NCBI RefSeq assembly: GCF_947172395.1
Contig: NC_069092.1
Coordinates: 7,733,418-7,797,417, forward strand
DNA length: 64,000 nucleotides
DNA from: Bicyclus anynana
Lineage: Eukaryota; Arthropoda; Insecta; Lepidoptera; Nymphalidae
Reading direction: 5' to 3'
Each line of letters starts with the position of its first letter. Position 1 is the stretch's first letter. The notes beneath the pieces were generated by a model. It worked only from the letters and a program-made list of their open reading frames with translations, searched no databases and was not told the DNA's origin. The translations under genes and the position numbers were made by a program. Shown one piece after another: positions 1 through 10,939 of this stretch.

Positions 1-784
1 GCTTTTTTTAAAAGTATACGAGGTCAGTACGCACAGGCTGGGACTGCTCGCTTATTCTTACAAAAGCAAAATTATTTTTGAAACTAAACATGTTTAATAC
101 GCTTTTGTCGCGTATATTTTCCAGGTACGCATTTAGCAAATTTAGAGTTAGCCCAGGTTCCAGAACTTTATTTTGTTTTACGTTCTGAAACCATACAGTG
201 CTAGAAAAGATTCAGAAATATATAAGGCAAGAATAGTATAAAATATAATATAATAATAATCTTTATAACTACAAGAAAAACTGATTTATTGCCGCATCCG
301 TAATAACAGTATTATTATCTATTATAAAGACGGCGTCCTCGGTGATCCTTGTTTAAGCGTGGAATAGACCATTTATAGACAATAATTCAATTACTTGATA
401 TTAACCTCCTGAACTATTGTAAACTTGTAGATTGCTGATACCAATTCTCTCTGGCCGACCAGAATAGATTAGGCATCTTTTATAGAATTCTTGATTACGA
501 TCGCAGTTTTGCTCACGTGGTTTTATTCGTTCTACAATTTAATAATAAAGTCGTACCTTTAAAATATTAATCTTTAGAAGGCACTATCACTTGTATGTAG
601 TTGTAAATAAATAATACATCGCAATTATTATTGCGCGCTTCTGATTTCTTAAATGACTAGTCAAGGTCAATTTATGAATGCTCATTTCTTTATTGCAGCT
701 TAATACAAAAAATAAAGATTTCCAATTTATTGTTCCCAGCTCCTGAGCCGTACTAATGATTAAACCTAAAGTTTAACCGAGATT

Positions 785-1055
785 TTACTTTAAATTAGAA
801 AGGTAGTGTAGTTTAAACAACGAAACACGGCGGTGACATTTAAGGACAGGTTTCTCCTTGAATTTATAGACTTTCAATGAGTCCCGAAGAGCAATGTGTG
901 CCTTATCGGTTATTGTATCGTGAAAGTAGGAAGCGATAGGGCAGCTCGCTCCCACACCGCGCATCGCCACGTCCACGGAATATTTGCCAAATGTCGTGAC
1001 TGCTTGAGATCGCGATTTGCGCCGCCCGGGGTAAGCTGGCTCCGAACTCAATGAA
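785..1055. other. GC-richer unique island, no gene recognised
   Basis: Contains GCAGCTCGCTCCCACACCGC and GCCGCCCGGGGTAAGCTGG. The minus strand is open for 88 codons, but the sequence has neither PAN nor ZP cysteine patterns and lacks a convincing acceptor that would join it to the PAN gene. It may be regulatory. Confidence 0.4.
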
Positions 1056-2965
1056 GATATGATTTGTACCCAACGGTATGCCCTTCCAAACTACTGACTT
1101 TCTTTAATATGTAAGCCATTTTTTTGTGAATCAAATTATCTTCTAGCGTTCATTATGTTTTAGGTGGTTTAGCCAAAGCAGTCGTAGCATATCGTATTTA
1201 AGTTTTAAGAGAGCTATTGTGTAGCCACCTACAAAGAAGATTAATGGTATTTTCTATTGATTGACATGTTTTTTTTCCATTACACATCTATTATATTATA
1301 TTATATTAGAAGCTTCTCAACGTTTATAACAAAGGCGAAATGTCATAATGTTTATAATGGTTGTATTTCACGAAAGTTATTCCTTATGTTCAAAACCCAA
1401 GTATCTAATAGTTACTTTATTTCTAAACGGTTCTACGACAAATAACGCTAATTAGCCTTAACCTTCATATGTTATTAAAGTACAAACAGCGTATCAAACA
1501 ACGTTGAATTTATCTCTGTACCAACAATTTATGTTAATGATGTCAAAAATCCTGAGTAAGGAAGCAAACACAATAGAGCAGTGTCTTGTTTCGTTAGACG
1601 TCTTAGAAGCGGACTTTGCAATTGGCCTCCCTGCTTTGTATATAATAGCCGTTTCTCAAATTCAAAAAGTCCTAGCAGGAATAGGCGCTTGATGATTTAT
1701 CCAGTTAAATGCTCCACGAAGATTCCTGAAGCACCATAAAAGGGATAATTGGTATTGTTTGATCGACATCCTTACATTCACTAAGTTATACTCATTAAAA
1801 ATAAACGTTTCGATTAAAGCAGTTTTAATTCCATTTACTCCTAACCGAGTATGGTTTTTAGTTTACCGTAAATCTTTTATTTTTCGTCCAATTAACCAAA
1901 TTAGATTTATTTATTTTTCAAACGATTTTCATACCACTCAGGTGAGTCATCTGCTAGTACAATCAACTATTTTAATTAATTGCTATATTCTTGTGTACAG
2001 TTTAGGGATAATAGACTTACAAATTCGCTTTTACCAGAAACAAAGCAGGCCTTATCTACCGCAAACGTTGCGTTTACCATAACCATTACACAATTTAAAA
2101 ATACTTTCATTGCAGGATTTATGCATGGCTGAATAGATGCACCATCTCAACTTCGTAGAAATTTATTATAAAAACAAACTGATTGTTAATGAGACGAATA
2201 ACTAAATGTTCCTACGTATTGGAATTATTATCATTATATGGAATAGATTGTTATGCATCAATGACAGTACGCATCTGCTTAAAATTGTTTCTGCTTATCC
2301 TTTGTTAACATATTAAATTAGAATTAGAATGTAACTTCTAAAAGATCTCATACTTCCTAATCGGTAGAAGCATTAATAACAAAGTCAATAACATTTTATC
2401 TCACCTCAGGATCTGTTATTTCTGATAGCAAATCTCTGGCAGTTAGATAAGGCAATACCTGAGTGGAACCTCCGGTTTATTACATAGTCAATTGAATCAA
2501 CCTCACATTCAACAAAGCGTATAATATTAATTCCAACAATCTTGATATCTTGGCTTCCTTATCGAAAGTATGAATGAATAAATAATAATAGAATGTGAAT
2601 AAAGATGTTATGACCTTTCCTATACCCTTAATCTGCATTCTCCCGTATAAATGGACAACATTTTGCAAGATTGTCTTACCACTTCCTTCTATTGTGGTAT
2701 AGAAATAAATCCTTAATAATGAATTTGAATGTTATTGTCGTGTTGTTTGGAATGCTATTCTATGTTTGTTATTGCGAAAATAGCAATTCTAAATAGCTCT
2801 TTTCAATATGGTGCGAATAATTTCCGACAAAAAAGTAAAAGACATCGTTATTCGAGCTGTTGCTACTAAGTTTTTATATTCGCTATTCAAGATTACCTTT
2901 ATTCAAAATTGAATCTTGTGTTACGTTAGCTGTTGAATGTTGAATAGATGCGTTTGCATCTGGCT
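1056..2965. other. AT-rich sequence, nothing recognised
   Basis: Should be intron of the PAN gene downstream of the donor at 3023 (minus strand). No fourth exon with the expected second-half PAN pattern was found; only short A/T runs are present. Confidence 0.5.
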
Positions 2966-3023
2966 TTAAATATAACAGCAAATTAGATTGGTTACTGATA
3001 ATTTGGTAATAAAATAAACAAAC

Positions 3024-3225
3024 CTGCATACGAATTCGTTTTCGCCCAAACACAAGTCAAGGCACATTTGTCTTGATTCAACAGTATGTGTCCTCTTGCC
3101 GAATCCTTTGAGGTTATAGCCACGGACTCGATCGAAACACCATGCTCTCTCGCAAGGTTTGACTCCCAAACATGATTTTTGAGCATAAATAGTAAACACT
3201 GGGAATTGAGATTTAGTCAAAGCAC
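3024..3225 (-). CDS. PAN-domain secreted protein, third coding exon (end of PAN 1, start of PAN 2)
   Basis: The exon is 202 bp, with acceptor TTGCAG before 3225 and donor GTTTGT at 3023. It starts with two bases finishing a Gly codon and ends two bases into an Arg/Ser codon. The translation ALTKSQFPVFTIYAQKSC closes the first PAN module. After it comes CERAWCFDRVRGYNLKGF, then RTHTVESRQMCLDLCLGE and NEFVC, the first half of a second PAN module. The W-x-FDRV-x-GY core and the CLDLCLGE-x-x-F-x-C pattern resemble the PAN modules of insect PAN-ZP proteins (Trynity, Neyo and Nyobe group, or NompA). The next exon should open with an Arg or Ser codon and a Tyr-rich strand; I did not find it between 1 and 3023. 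The gene is therefore incomplete in this window. Confidence 0.82.
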
Positions 3226-3836
3226 CTGCAACAAAATACAGTTATTATCACTTGAGCTAAAAACAAAAAACAACATCCAAAACGGCATCATTAATTTTCC
3301 ATTATGTGAGTGAGTTAACAAAAAACAAAGCAAAGGCCGTGAACTCACGCACTGGCTGTTTAATAAACAAATGAAAGTAATTGGCACATTGTAATGTTAC
3401 AATGGAAGAAACATAACGTTACACTCGGTGTACGCCATTTATTGTCTATTGATTCGCTATTGTGTTTAAAATTTTTATCCTTTTTATTATTTCGCTGATC
3501 GAAATTGCGTTCCGTCAACTTCCTAGTAATACCCGACTGTCAATCAATAACAGTGATTCGATCTATCTCGAGCAGCTATTGAGCTGTTTATGAATTGCAC
3601 ATTATTAAGCAATAAGACCGCCTTTGCACATACTTGTTTTCTATGTTTTCCTTTGTTATTGTTTTTGTTTTATTTTGTGCAATAAAGTATAAATAAATAA
3701 AAATAAATAAATTATTATGTCTAACAAGCTGTTACGGTATTACACTTTTTAATAAACCGGCCAAGTGCGAAACGGACTCATGCACGAAGGGTTCCATTTA
3801 TTATTATTAAATTTACTTTACCATTTACATAATTCA

Positions 3837-4077
<241 letters not shown>

Positions 4078-4150
4078 ATGAGAAACAGTGGTTACAGACC
4101 GACGAACGGACAACGGAGTCTTAGTAACATGATCTCGTTTCACTCTGGCG

Positions 4151-4372
4151 TTTTTTTAACCTTTACAACTTAGCCTTTGTCTGCAATCTCACCTGATGGT
4201 ACGAGTAAGTGATGATGAAACTAAGACGGCTCTAAACGACATTGTAACGGAACGCTAAATCGCTTGGCGGTTCGTCTTTGCCGGTAGGGTAGTAGCTAGC
4301 CGCGGCTGAAGCCTCTCACCAGTCCTGGACCAATTAAGAAAACCTCAATCGGCCCACCCGGGAGGCGAGGCC
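4151..4372 (-). mobile_element. SINE (GGAACGCTAAATCGCTTGG family)
   Basis: Starts with a T run (tail, minus orientation). It holds CTGCAATCTCACCTGATGG and GGAACGCTAAATCGCTTGGC, then GGACCAATTAAGAAAACCTC. The same blocks recur at 14554-14760. The tRNA-derived head is lost at the right end. Confidence 0.7.
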
Positions 4373-4408
4373 GGGTACGGAACCCTACTAAAGTGGCAAT
4401 TGACTAAC

Positions 4409-4569
4409 CTGGCAATTGGTCGGCGTCGGAGCTAAATAGTACGCAGAGGCCTGTCTCGTAGTTCACTGCGCGGCAAGTGTCGTTGGCCTGGCACTGCTCC
4501 AGGCAATCTGTGAGCATCAGTGTGCCGGGGATGTCGTCTAGAATGTGAGATGGCGCCGAGAACACGTAT
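4409..4569 (-). CDS. PAN-domain secreted protein, second coding exon (first PAN/Apple module)
   Basis: The exon is 161 bp, with acceptor TTGTAG before 4569 and donor GTTAGT after 4409. One base completes a Gly codon from the first coding exon, then 53 codons follow, then one base of the next Gly codon. The translation begins YVFSAPSHILDDIPG and contains DCLEQCQANDTCRAVNYE and GLCVLF. This has the Cys spacing of a PAN/Apple module: helix-side CxxxC, then TCRAVN and a C-V-L-F strand. PAN modules are protein- or carbohydrate-binding folds found at the N-terminus of insect cuticular ZP proteins and other extracellular proteins. The other reading frames do not give a protein-like sequence. A composite repeat lies only about 18 bp beyond the donor. 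Confidence 0.83.
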
Positions 4570-5029
4570 CTACAAGATGAAAGAGAATAAATTAAAAAAT
4601 ACGTTTTAAACTGAAACATTAACATATTAATAGCACCGTTGCTAAAACGTAATTTTAGTTTTCCAACAAGGTTTTTTGCATGTTTTTAATTCATAAATGT
4701 CTGAAGTAAAGTGGATAAATGTTGAATGATTATAATTGCCTGGTCCGTTACTTTAATTTATTGAACGAACTTGGCCAATTATAATGATATCCACTTACGT
4801 AACAATTTTACTTGCTCACAATTTTTAGAGATTTCATACGGTTAAAATGCCAGACTCCGAGAAGGAATTTGAAAATAGAAAAATAACATAAAACCCTAGA
4901 AACATTAGCTTGTTTCAATCAAATCAAATGCAAATGCTAGAATTCGTCGAATTAAAGATAACCTCAGACAAAGATTTGATATTTTAATAAGTTAATTTAT
5001 AACAACATTAAAAAAATTAACATAATTAC

Positions 5030-5422
5030 CCCGTAACGAGTTCAAATCCAATCTTTTCCGGATCACATTCTTCAAGGGAGTTAGCCGGCGCTGACGGAGC
5101 TGAAATTCCACTAGGCGCTGATGGTGGAACACCACCTGATGCTGTTTCTGGGGCGGATGCCGGTTCCTCAGGTTCTTCAGGTTCGGAGTCAGGTTTTGGA
5201 GGTGGCGGAGCGCCTGGATTCGTATACTCTTCTGGGGCGACAACCACTGCCGGTTCTGGTGAACCCGATTCCACGGCTAGGTTATCTTGGGGTGGGGCTT
5301 CCGCCGCCGATCTTAGGGTCCCTTCGAACTTCTTAGCCGCCTGTGCAGCGCACACCACCACCATGAAACTTATTAAAATCCGCATTGTGCAGCGAGGTAT
5401 GAGTCGGGGCAGCATTCGTTAT
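5030..5422 (-). CDS. PAN-domain secreted protein, first coding exon (signal peptide and Pro-rich linker)
   Basis: Coding part is 5030-5415, with a few leader bases up to an acceptor after 5422 (pyrimidine-rich tract then CAG-like end TTACAG). The start codon at 5415 has an in-frame TAA two codons upstream in the exon, so it is the earliest possible start; a second ATG at 5385 (MRILISFMVVV) is equally plausible. Residues about 11-26 form a hydrophobic signal peptide ending in AAQA. A low-complexity linker rich in Pro, Glu, Ala and Ser follows, including a PPPPKPDSEPEEPEEP stretch. The last part, CDPEKIGFELVTG, begins the first PAN module. The donor is GTAATT at 5029, leaving two bases of a Gly codon that exon 2 completes. 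The protein is probably secreted or presented at the apical cell surface. The start and exon limits are well supported; the exact family is inferred from the downstream PAN modules. Confidence 0.8.
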
Positions 5423-5569
5423 CTGTAACAAAAAGAAATTCCAATTTATCAATTTGTACCAATTTGTAATTTCACTTTAATGGGATTGCAGTTTTCATTT
5501 ATGTGATGCATCTTTTATATTGCATAAATTTTCAATAAAGAAAGAAGCCTCAAAAGTTTAAGGGTAAAG

Positions 5570-5712
5570 GGCCGGACTCATCACCATCAGCTCGTGGTCC
5601 ACTGGACTATTGGCGTATCCACTCCTAACACAGCCTTTTCCTACTAGTTGGAGGGGAAAGGGAATATTGGTCATATTGAAAAGACATGGAAAATATTCTT
5701 TAAAAGGAAAAA
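5570..5712 (+). mobile_element. SINE fragment (GGGAATATTGGTCATATT family)
   Basis: Shares CCACTCCTAACACAGCC, AGTTGGAGGGGAAAGGG and AATATTGGTCATATT with the copies at 13613 and 23790. The tRNA-like head is missing. It lies about 150 bp upstream of the PAN gene's first coding exon. Confidence 0.65.
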
Positions 5713-6637
5713 TACATGATTAGACTTTTCATTATTGCCTATTTGGCCCAATTTGAAATTCAATCAGGAACCTTCTCTAATTGTTCGCTCTGGTTTCAGG
5801 AGACAGGCTTCGATGACGAATAGTTCCCACCCTATCGAAGATGCTAATTAGTATGCTACCGTTGTAGTTGGTCATCAAGCGATACCGCAATCAAATGTTA
5901 ACTTGTCATCCTATAAAAGATAGCCTCCGGTACAAAAGTAATTACGGAAACATATTCCGATATAAAATGTTAGAAAATCACACCGACGAAGTCGTAAATA
6001 AAGGCAATACAATTAAATTCAGATGTTTGTTAAGTAATAACAATTACCGTCTTCACACCGTCTTTCCGTTCCAACTCGGACTAGAATTGTCTAATTATGA
6101 TTCACACATAACATTCCCACGAATAAGTGTAAAAGCATTTATGATGCCTATCTCAGGCCGTTAACTTTATAATTATCCTTAATTATAATACATAATAACT
6201 GTACCATATTAAATAACACCCTATAGCCCGCTATTATACTAAAGTAACTGTTTTGGTCTGTAATTACTGAATCGGTTCTATTAATGATATGAGGTGTTCG
6301 TTAAATTCGGAGAGAATTAAAAAAAAGTAATTTAACAAACAATATTGGTTTTAGAGCCTATACCAGCCAGAACTTCGTTAGTTTATAAAACTGGTAGTTC
6401 GTCAGACCATACTCCAAAAATAAGTTCAGTAGGCAACTTTGAAGCTGACTGAGGTCATGATAGCTTTGGGACGTAGCAGGTTTCATAGGTACGAAACTCT
6501 AATTGTTTAAGTATAAAGCGTTATTTTTTTCATATTACATAATATGTGCTTATTAGTGTTGGCGTTTCGAAGCGAAGCTAAGTGACTACCGACTGGGCTA
6601 TGATTTCTCATAATATGCGTTAGAAGCCTAAAAAACT

Positions 6638-6746
6638 AGCATGCGACCAAGTGATTAGAAATAGACAAAATATCCACTAATGACGGCGTAGTTGACCCAG
6701 TCCCATCTCTTTCGTACCAACGCTAACATACGACAAACGTAGCCAA
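6638..6746. repeat. Dispersed repeat unit (AGAAATAGACAAAATAT)
   Basis: ACCAAGTGATTAGAAATAGA and CCCAGTCCCATCTCTTTCG also appear at 21992-22075 in the form ACCAAGTGAAGAGAAATAGA and TTGTCCCAGTAGG. It is probably the body of the same MITE family as the palindrome next to it. Confidence 0.55.
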
Positions 6747-6857
6747 GAGCTAACATGCGACAAACGACTCGCAAAGTGAAATAGACAAAATTTTAACCAA
6801 CAATTGGTTAAAATTTTGTCTATTTCACTTTGCGAGTCGTTTGTCGCATGTTAGCTC
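6747..6857. repeat. Perfect 54-bp-arm palindrome
   Basis: 6747-6800 and 6804-6857 are exact reverse complements (GAGCTAACATGCGAC...), with a 3-base spacer CAA. It is part of a larger repeat: a related unit, CTAGCATGCGACCAAGTG then AGAAATAGACAAAATAT, lies at 6638-6680, and another at 21988-22022. Confidence 0.92.
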
Positions 6858-6897
6858 TACAGGTATCCATAGTTGCCTAATGTATTTGGGTGTTGCA

Positions 6898-6966
6898 GGA
6901 GCATGGACTAAGAAACTTTCATCTTTTATGAAGTGACGAAGATCTAGCTGTCACAGGCTCTCAGTC
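6898..6966 (+). repeat. Short dispersed repeat (GGACTAAGAAACTTTCA)
   Basis: GAGCATGGACTAAGAAACTT and GAAGATCTAGCTGTCACAGG then CTCT. Related copies are at 31988-32062 (plus), 38880-38912 (plus), 45422-45484 (plus) and 59410-59462 (minus). Confidence 0.55.
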
Positions 6967-8092
6967 TATATTCAACAGACATACGTGCATGACCTACATA
7001 TACGTACACACATATAACGCACCAATTGGTTTGTTAGTTTACTGCAAGAGCAATAACCCCATCAGAGGCGTTGGAAAAAAGGCCGGCAATCAAATCGTAT
7101 TAGTTTCTAAATAGTTTTTTTTTATCGATATTGCTAACAATATACGTGTAGATGGTAGCTCGTTGCATTATGTTACGCTCACGTTTCCCATACAATGTAT
7201 GTAACGGTCCATGTCTCTTTCGCACTGTCCACTCAGTCAACGGTATAACGTATACCAATTTTATTGTAAAAATATATACGCCTGCCCAATAAATTGTATA
7301 TTGTTAGCAAACGACAACCGTCCGTCACTTATTATGATTTTTTACCACTTTTGTAACTTAACTATCGTTGCATTGTATCTTAAATGGGTTATTGAATTGA
7401 ATTCCAAAGAACTGTGGCATCGATAGAGTCAATTGAATTTTAGATCTCAGTGTGCATGGCACAATATGAAGATTAACTGTGGTACTTTTTTTTCTAAAAT
7501 GGTGAATGGTACTTACGCAACACAATAAAACAAAGTTGTATTTAATTTTAATAAATTAAAATATGGTGGTAAATACATGAAATTAATTATGTTTGTTTAT
7601 TGATCGTTTTTAATTAATTATGTTTGTTTAACGATAACTTTATGCAATAAAATATGATAAAGTGTTGTTTAATTTTTTTTTGTTTTTTCACCAAAAATGT
7701 TTTAGGAATTTAATTAAATACACCACAAACAAAATGTAGGTAGACAAAGCAGTATTAAATGCATTTTATTATAACAGTGATTTAGTCAGAGTCCCGAATT
7801 AATTTCACGCATCAGTCACTTTCAAAGTGATTGACATTTAATTTACACTTCCTCTGTGGCTCAAATTGTTACTGGGAAACGATTGAGATACTGAACACCA
7901 TCAGAATATCAACAGTATTTAATACACGTTTTAATATTGATCTTTGAATTTAAGTCTGTTTCGATGTTCCGAATTTAGATAGTTTCAAGTAACTATAATG
8001 AAAGTGCAATGCAAAACACAATTAAAATCCAAGTATTTTATTTTGTATGACTTAAAACTAAGATAAAATCAATGCACCATGATGATATGAGC

Positions 8093-8122
8093 TTACGATT
8101 TAATAAAATTATTAAATCGTAA
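8093..8122. repeat. Short perfect hairpin
   Basis: TTACGATTTAATA and TATTAAATCGTAA form 13-bp arms around AAAT. Confidence 0.85.
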
Positions 8123-8225
8123 TTACAATACGGCTACCTATTTTCTTCACTTGCTATGGAAAGATTAAAATGTATTAAATTGTCTGTATTTACCTAAAAA
8201 CAAGTAAATCACAAAAACGCTATTT

Positions 8226-8361
8226 CATCATCATCATCATCATATCAGCCGATGGACGTCCACTGAAGGACATAGACCTTTTATATAACTTCCAAACATA
8301 ACGATATTGAGCCGTCTGCATCCAGCGAATCCCTGCGACTCGCTTGATGTCGTCAGTCCAC
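8226..8361 (-). mobile_element. Non-LTR 3' end with CAT/ATG tail
   Basis: A CAT-repeat tail, then GCCGATGGACGTCCACTGAA, GGACATAGACC, GCATCCAGCGAATCCCTGCG and GATGTCGTCAGTCCAC. It is the minus-oriented 3' end of a non-LTR family that recurs below. Confidence 0.65.
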
Positions 8362-8828
8362 AAAAGCTATGTAAACTGTTTGAAATATTAGAACAAAGTA
8401 AATAAAATAAGCCGTCAACGTCAATATCGCAAAATAACAGGAGTGAAATATTAGGTGCCGCTGCGGATGCCTATCAAGACTTACGTGCCTCTGGCAGTGT
8501 TTGACCCGCACATAATATAGTTACAAAAATGGTCACGAACTTATCTTTAAACTAGTTTTTACACATTTTAAGACTGTAATTTTGCTCAGCAACAATCTTT
8601 GAAACTAATAATAGCTATGGGTATGTTTATTTATTTATAAAGCTATCACGTAATTACTGAAACAATAATTATGTTACTTGGAACCTCCTCCTTTTCAAAA
8701 ATTTTTAAAAAAAAAGGATAGGACATGTAGAAAAAAACACAAATCTAGAACAAGACTATATAATATAATATATCCACCTAGTGTCTGAGAAAAATATCGT
8801 ATTAAGCAAAATATACAACTTACCTCAT

Positions 8829-9150
8829 CTATACTAATATTATAAAAAAAAACATACAGTCGAATTGAGAACCTCCTCCTTTTTTGAAAGGTAAAGTTTA
8901 TGAGGTTGTAGGGGGTAGTCCACCACGCTGGCCCAATGCTGATTGGCAGACTTTACACACGCAGATAATTTAGAAAATTCTCTGGTATGCAGGTTTCCTC
9001 AGGATCAATTCTCAAGGAGTTTTCCTTCACCGTTATATTTATTTTCTTCAAACACGTGATATTTATTTTCTTGTGAATATACTTAGGTTTATCCCTGTAT
9101 ACGGGTACGAAAACTACGCGGGTGAAACCGCGGGATGCCGGCTAGTTACC
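8829..9150 (-). mobile_element. Repeat mosaic: SINE tail, CCTCCTCC repeat, tRNA-type SINE piece
   Basis: TCTATACTAATATTATA (8828-8844) and AACTACGCGGGTGAAACCGC...GGCTAGTT (9111-9147) are the two ends of one minus-strand Metulj-like copy. Between them are an AATTGAGAACCTCCTCC unit (8862-8880) and a SINE fragment (about 8900-9078) with CACCACGCTGGCCCAATGC and TTCTCTGGTATGCAGG. Confidence 0.6.
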
Positions 9151-9924
9151 TGTAGGTAATTTTATTCAAAAAAGTATGAAATTATATAAGTAGGTCCTGA
9201 CCTACTTCCAAAATTCTATACTCAAAGAAAGCACGATCCATATGCGTGTGCGACCGCTATAACTAAAAAAAGAAGTTGTTCGATAAACTGTATCAAACTA
9301 ATAATAATTTTATAGAGAACAGGTTTAAGAAATGCAAATTCACGTTGTGTGTAGGATGTATCGTGTAACCTACTATCCTAAATCTATGATAGCCATAGGT
9401 GATCGAAGACTGAGACTAGCGTAGGATTTGGATGGTGACTAAGACACGGTGACCAATATATCTAAATATAATTATCAATTTTAACCCACAACTCGTGGAA
9501 GCAAAATTACTATTCAATCGCGATAATAATTCAAAACAAAAGCTTACACCTTGAGACAAATGCTTGCTCCTTATAAAAATTAGCTCTAGAATAGCCCCTT
9601 TTTATAAGAGAACAATTTCGTTGACATATTTAGAAATTACGAGTATAAAGTCTTGTTAATCATGAACACATCTTGACCCATTTGTTTTGTCTGCATTGGT
9701 TTGAAATCAAAAATAAGGATAGGATAAGGAAGGATAACCCCAAATGAACGAATGCCACGAAATCGAAAAAATTAAATTGTGAAATATGTAATTGTATGTG
9801 TATATTTTAATAGGTGGTACGCAGTTCAACGAGTCAGCGAGTAATTTACAAAATAACCATGTGCTGTTAGTTCTCACAAATCATAAAATATATTATACTT
9901 ATTAGAAGGGACCTTAAAGGGATT
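9151..9924. other. Unique sequence without gene
   Basis: Nothing recognised beyond a small palindrome, AAGTAGGTC/GACCTACTT, at 9188-9207. Confidence 0.5.
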
Positions 9925-10129
9925 TTGCTAGTAAAGCCATTGTGTTCCCATGTCGGATATCACTTGCTGCAAATGTGCACTGGCCGCGAGCGCCGATCAG
10001 ATGGGGTCAGCGCTTTCAATGAGCCGGATGCCTCCAACCTGCTATTTACGTTTCACCATACTTGTACTGGTTGGCACACTATGGATATCTCCTTCGATTT
10101 CTTGTACCTAGATCCTGATACGCCATATT
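9925..10129 (+). other. Possible exon ending in a strong donor
   Basis: This GC-richer patch stays open in one plus frame for about 68 codons and then meets donor GTAAGT at 10130. An ATG near 9975 would give MCTGRERRSDGVSAFNEPDA and, further on, DISFDFLYLDPDTPY. An acceptor-like TTGCTAG lies at the left edge. I recognise no family, and no neighbouring exon joins it convincingly. It may simply be conserved non-coding DNA. Confidence 0.2.
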
Positions 10130-10802
10130 GTAAGTGGATACCCCCATTACAATTTGCTTTGTGTCTGGCTTTGTATTTTGAATTTATTGTTTGAAATCGA
10201 TAACTATTATATCGATTTTATTACAATTGTTCAGCAACAAATGATTTTTATAAAATGCAGAAGTTATCTTTTTGGGAACACTCTTAATATTTTAACACTT
10301 AGCAATACATAGGTATGTTGAGGTAATCAGAGAAAACGTTTGTATTTGTTTGTATAACCTATATGTGTACTTGTATCAATATGTCTTATTAGATTGTAAT
10401 AATAGAGATGAGTATACATTTATATTAGTTACTGTAGTGTAGACTCGCATTCATAATGATCATTATCATTAAACGTATGTAGGAAATTATTGTGACGATA
10501 TAACATGAGAATTGCCTAGTTTGCAATCAGCATTCCAGAAGTAATATACACAAAGACCACCGTTAAAGCTTATCGCTAATGCCTTTTAAGTGTATCTTCA
10601 GAACTGGTGAATGGAATAAATTGACGCCCGCTGTCACAATGAAACCAAACGGCTTAATCCTCCGTGATAAAGCACGGGGCGTGTCGAAATTCAACCATTA
10701 GCATCGACAGGAGTTACGAGTACGCTACACGTATTTACATTGAATGAAATTGTAATTTGTTGTGTCGGTTCTAATGGTCCCAGAACTCTCCTTATGTGTG
10801 AC

Positions 10803-10929
10803 ATGACGGGATTGTGGGTCCCGACCCGTAGAAGGGAACCGTCGGTCGGCTTTCAGGCGTCAATGTCGCTCATTGTGTTATTCCTCATGCCTATATTTGT
10901 ACCTCAAAGCTGTTCAGAAACGAGAAAAT
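10803..10929 (+). other. Candidate signal-peptide exon
   Basis: An open frame with ATGs at 10803 (G at -3) and 10863 runs to a donor-like GTATGT at 10930, leaving one base of the next codon (phase 1, common after signal peptides). It reads MTGLWVPTRRREPSVGFQAS, then a hydrophobic stretch MSLIVLFLMPIFVPQ, then SCSETRK. That looks like a secretory leader followed at once by a Cys-containing mature start. Glypicans also begin their mature region with a C-S/G-E-V-R motif soon after the leader, so a glypican first exon is one option, but the match is only a few residues. A possible acceptor TTTCAG at 10851-10856 would instead make this an internal first-coding exon starting just before the second ATG. 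No following exon was identified. Confidence 0.27.
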
Positions 10930-10939
10930 GTATGTAAAC

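Noticed and set aside
785..1051. 88-codon minus ORF as the next PAN exon or a ZP exon
   Set aside because: No PAN second-half or ZP cysteine pattern, and no acceptor with the right phase was found.
4992..5336. Other open frames over the first PAN exon
   Set aside because: Shadows of the Pro-rich linker; the spliced frame with leader and PAN modules explains the region.
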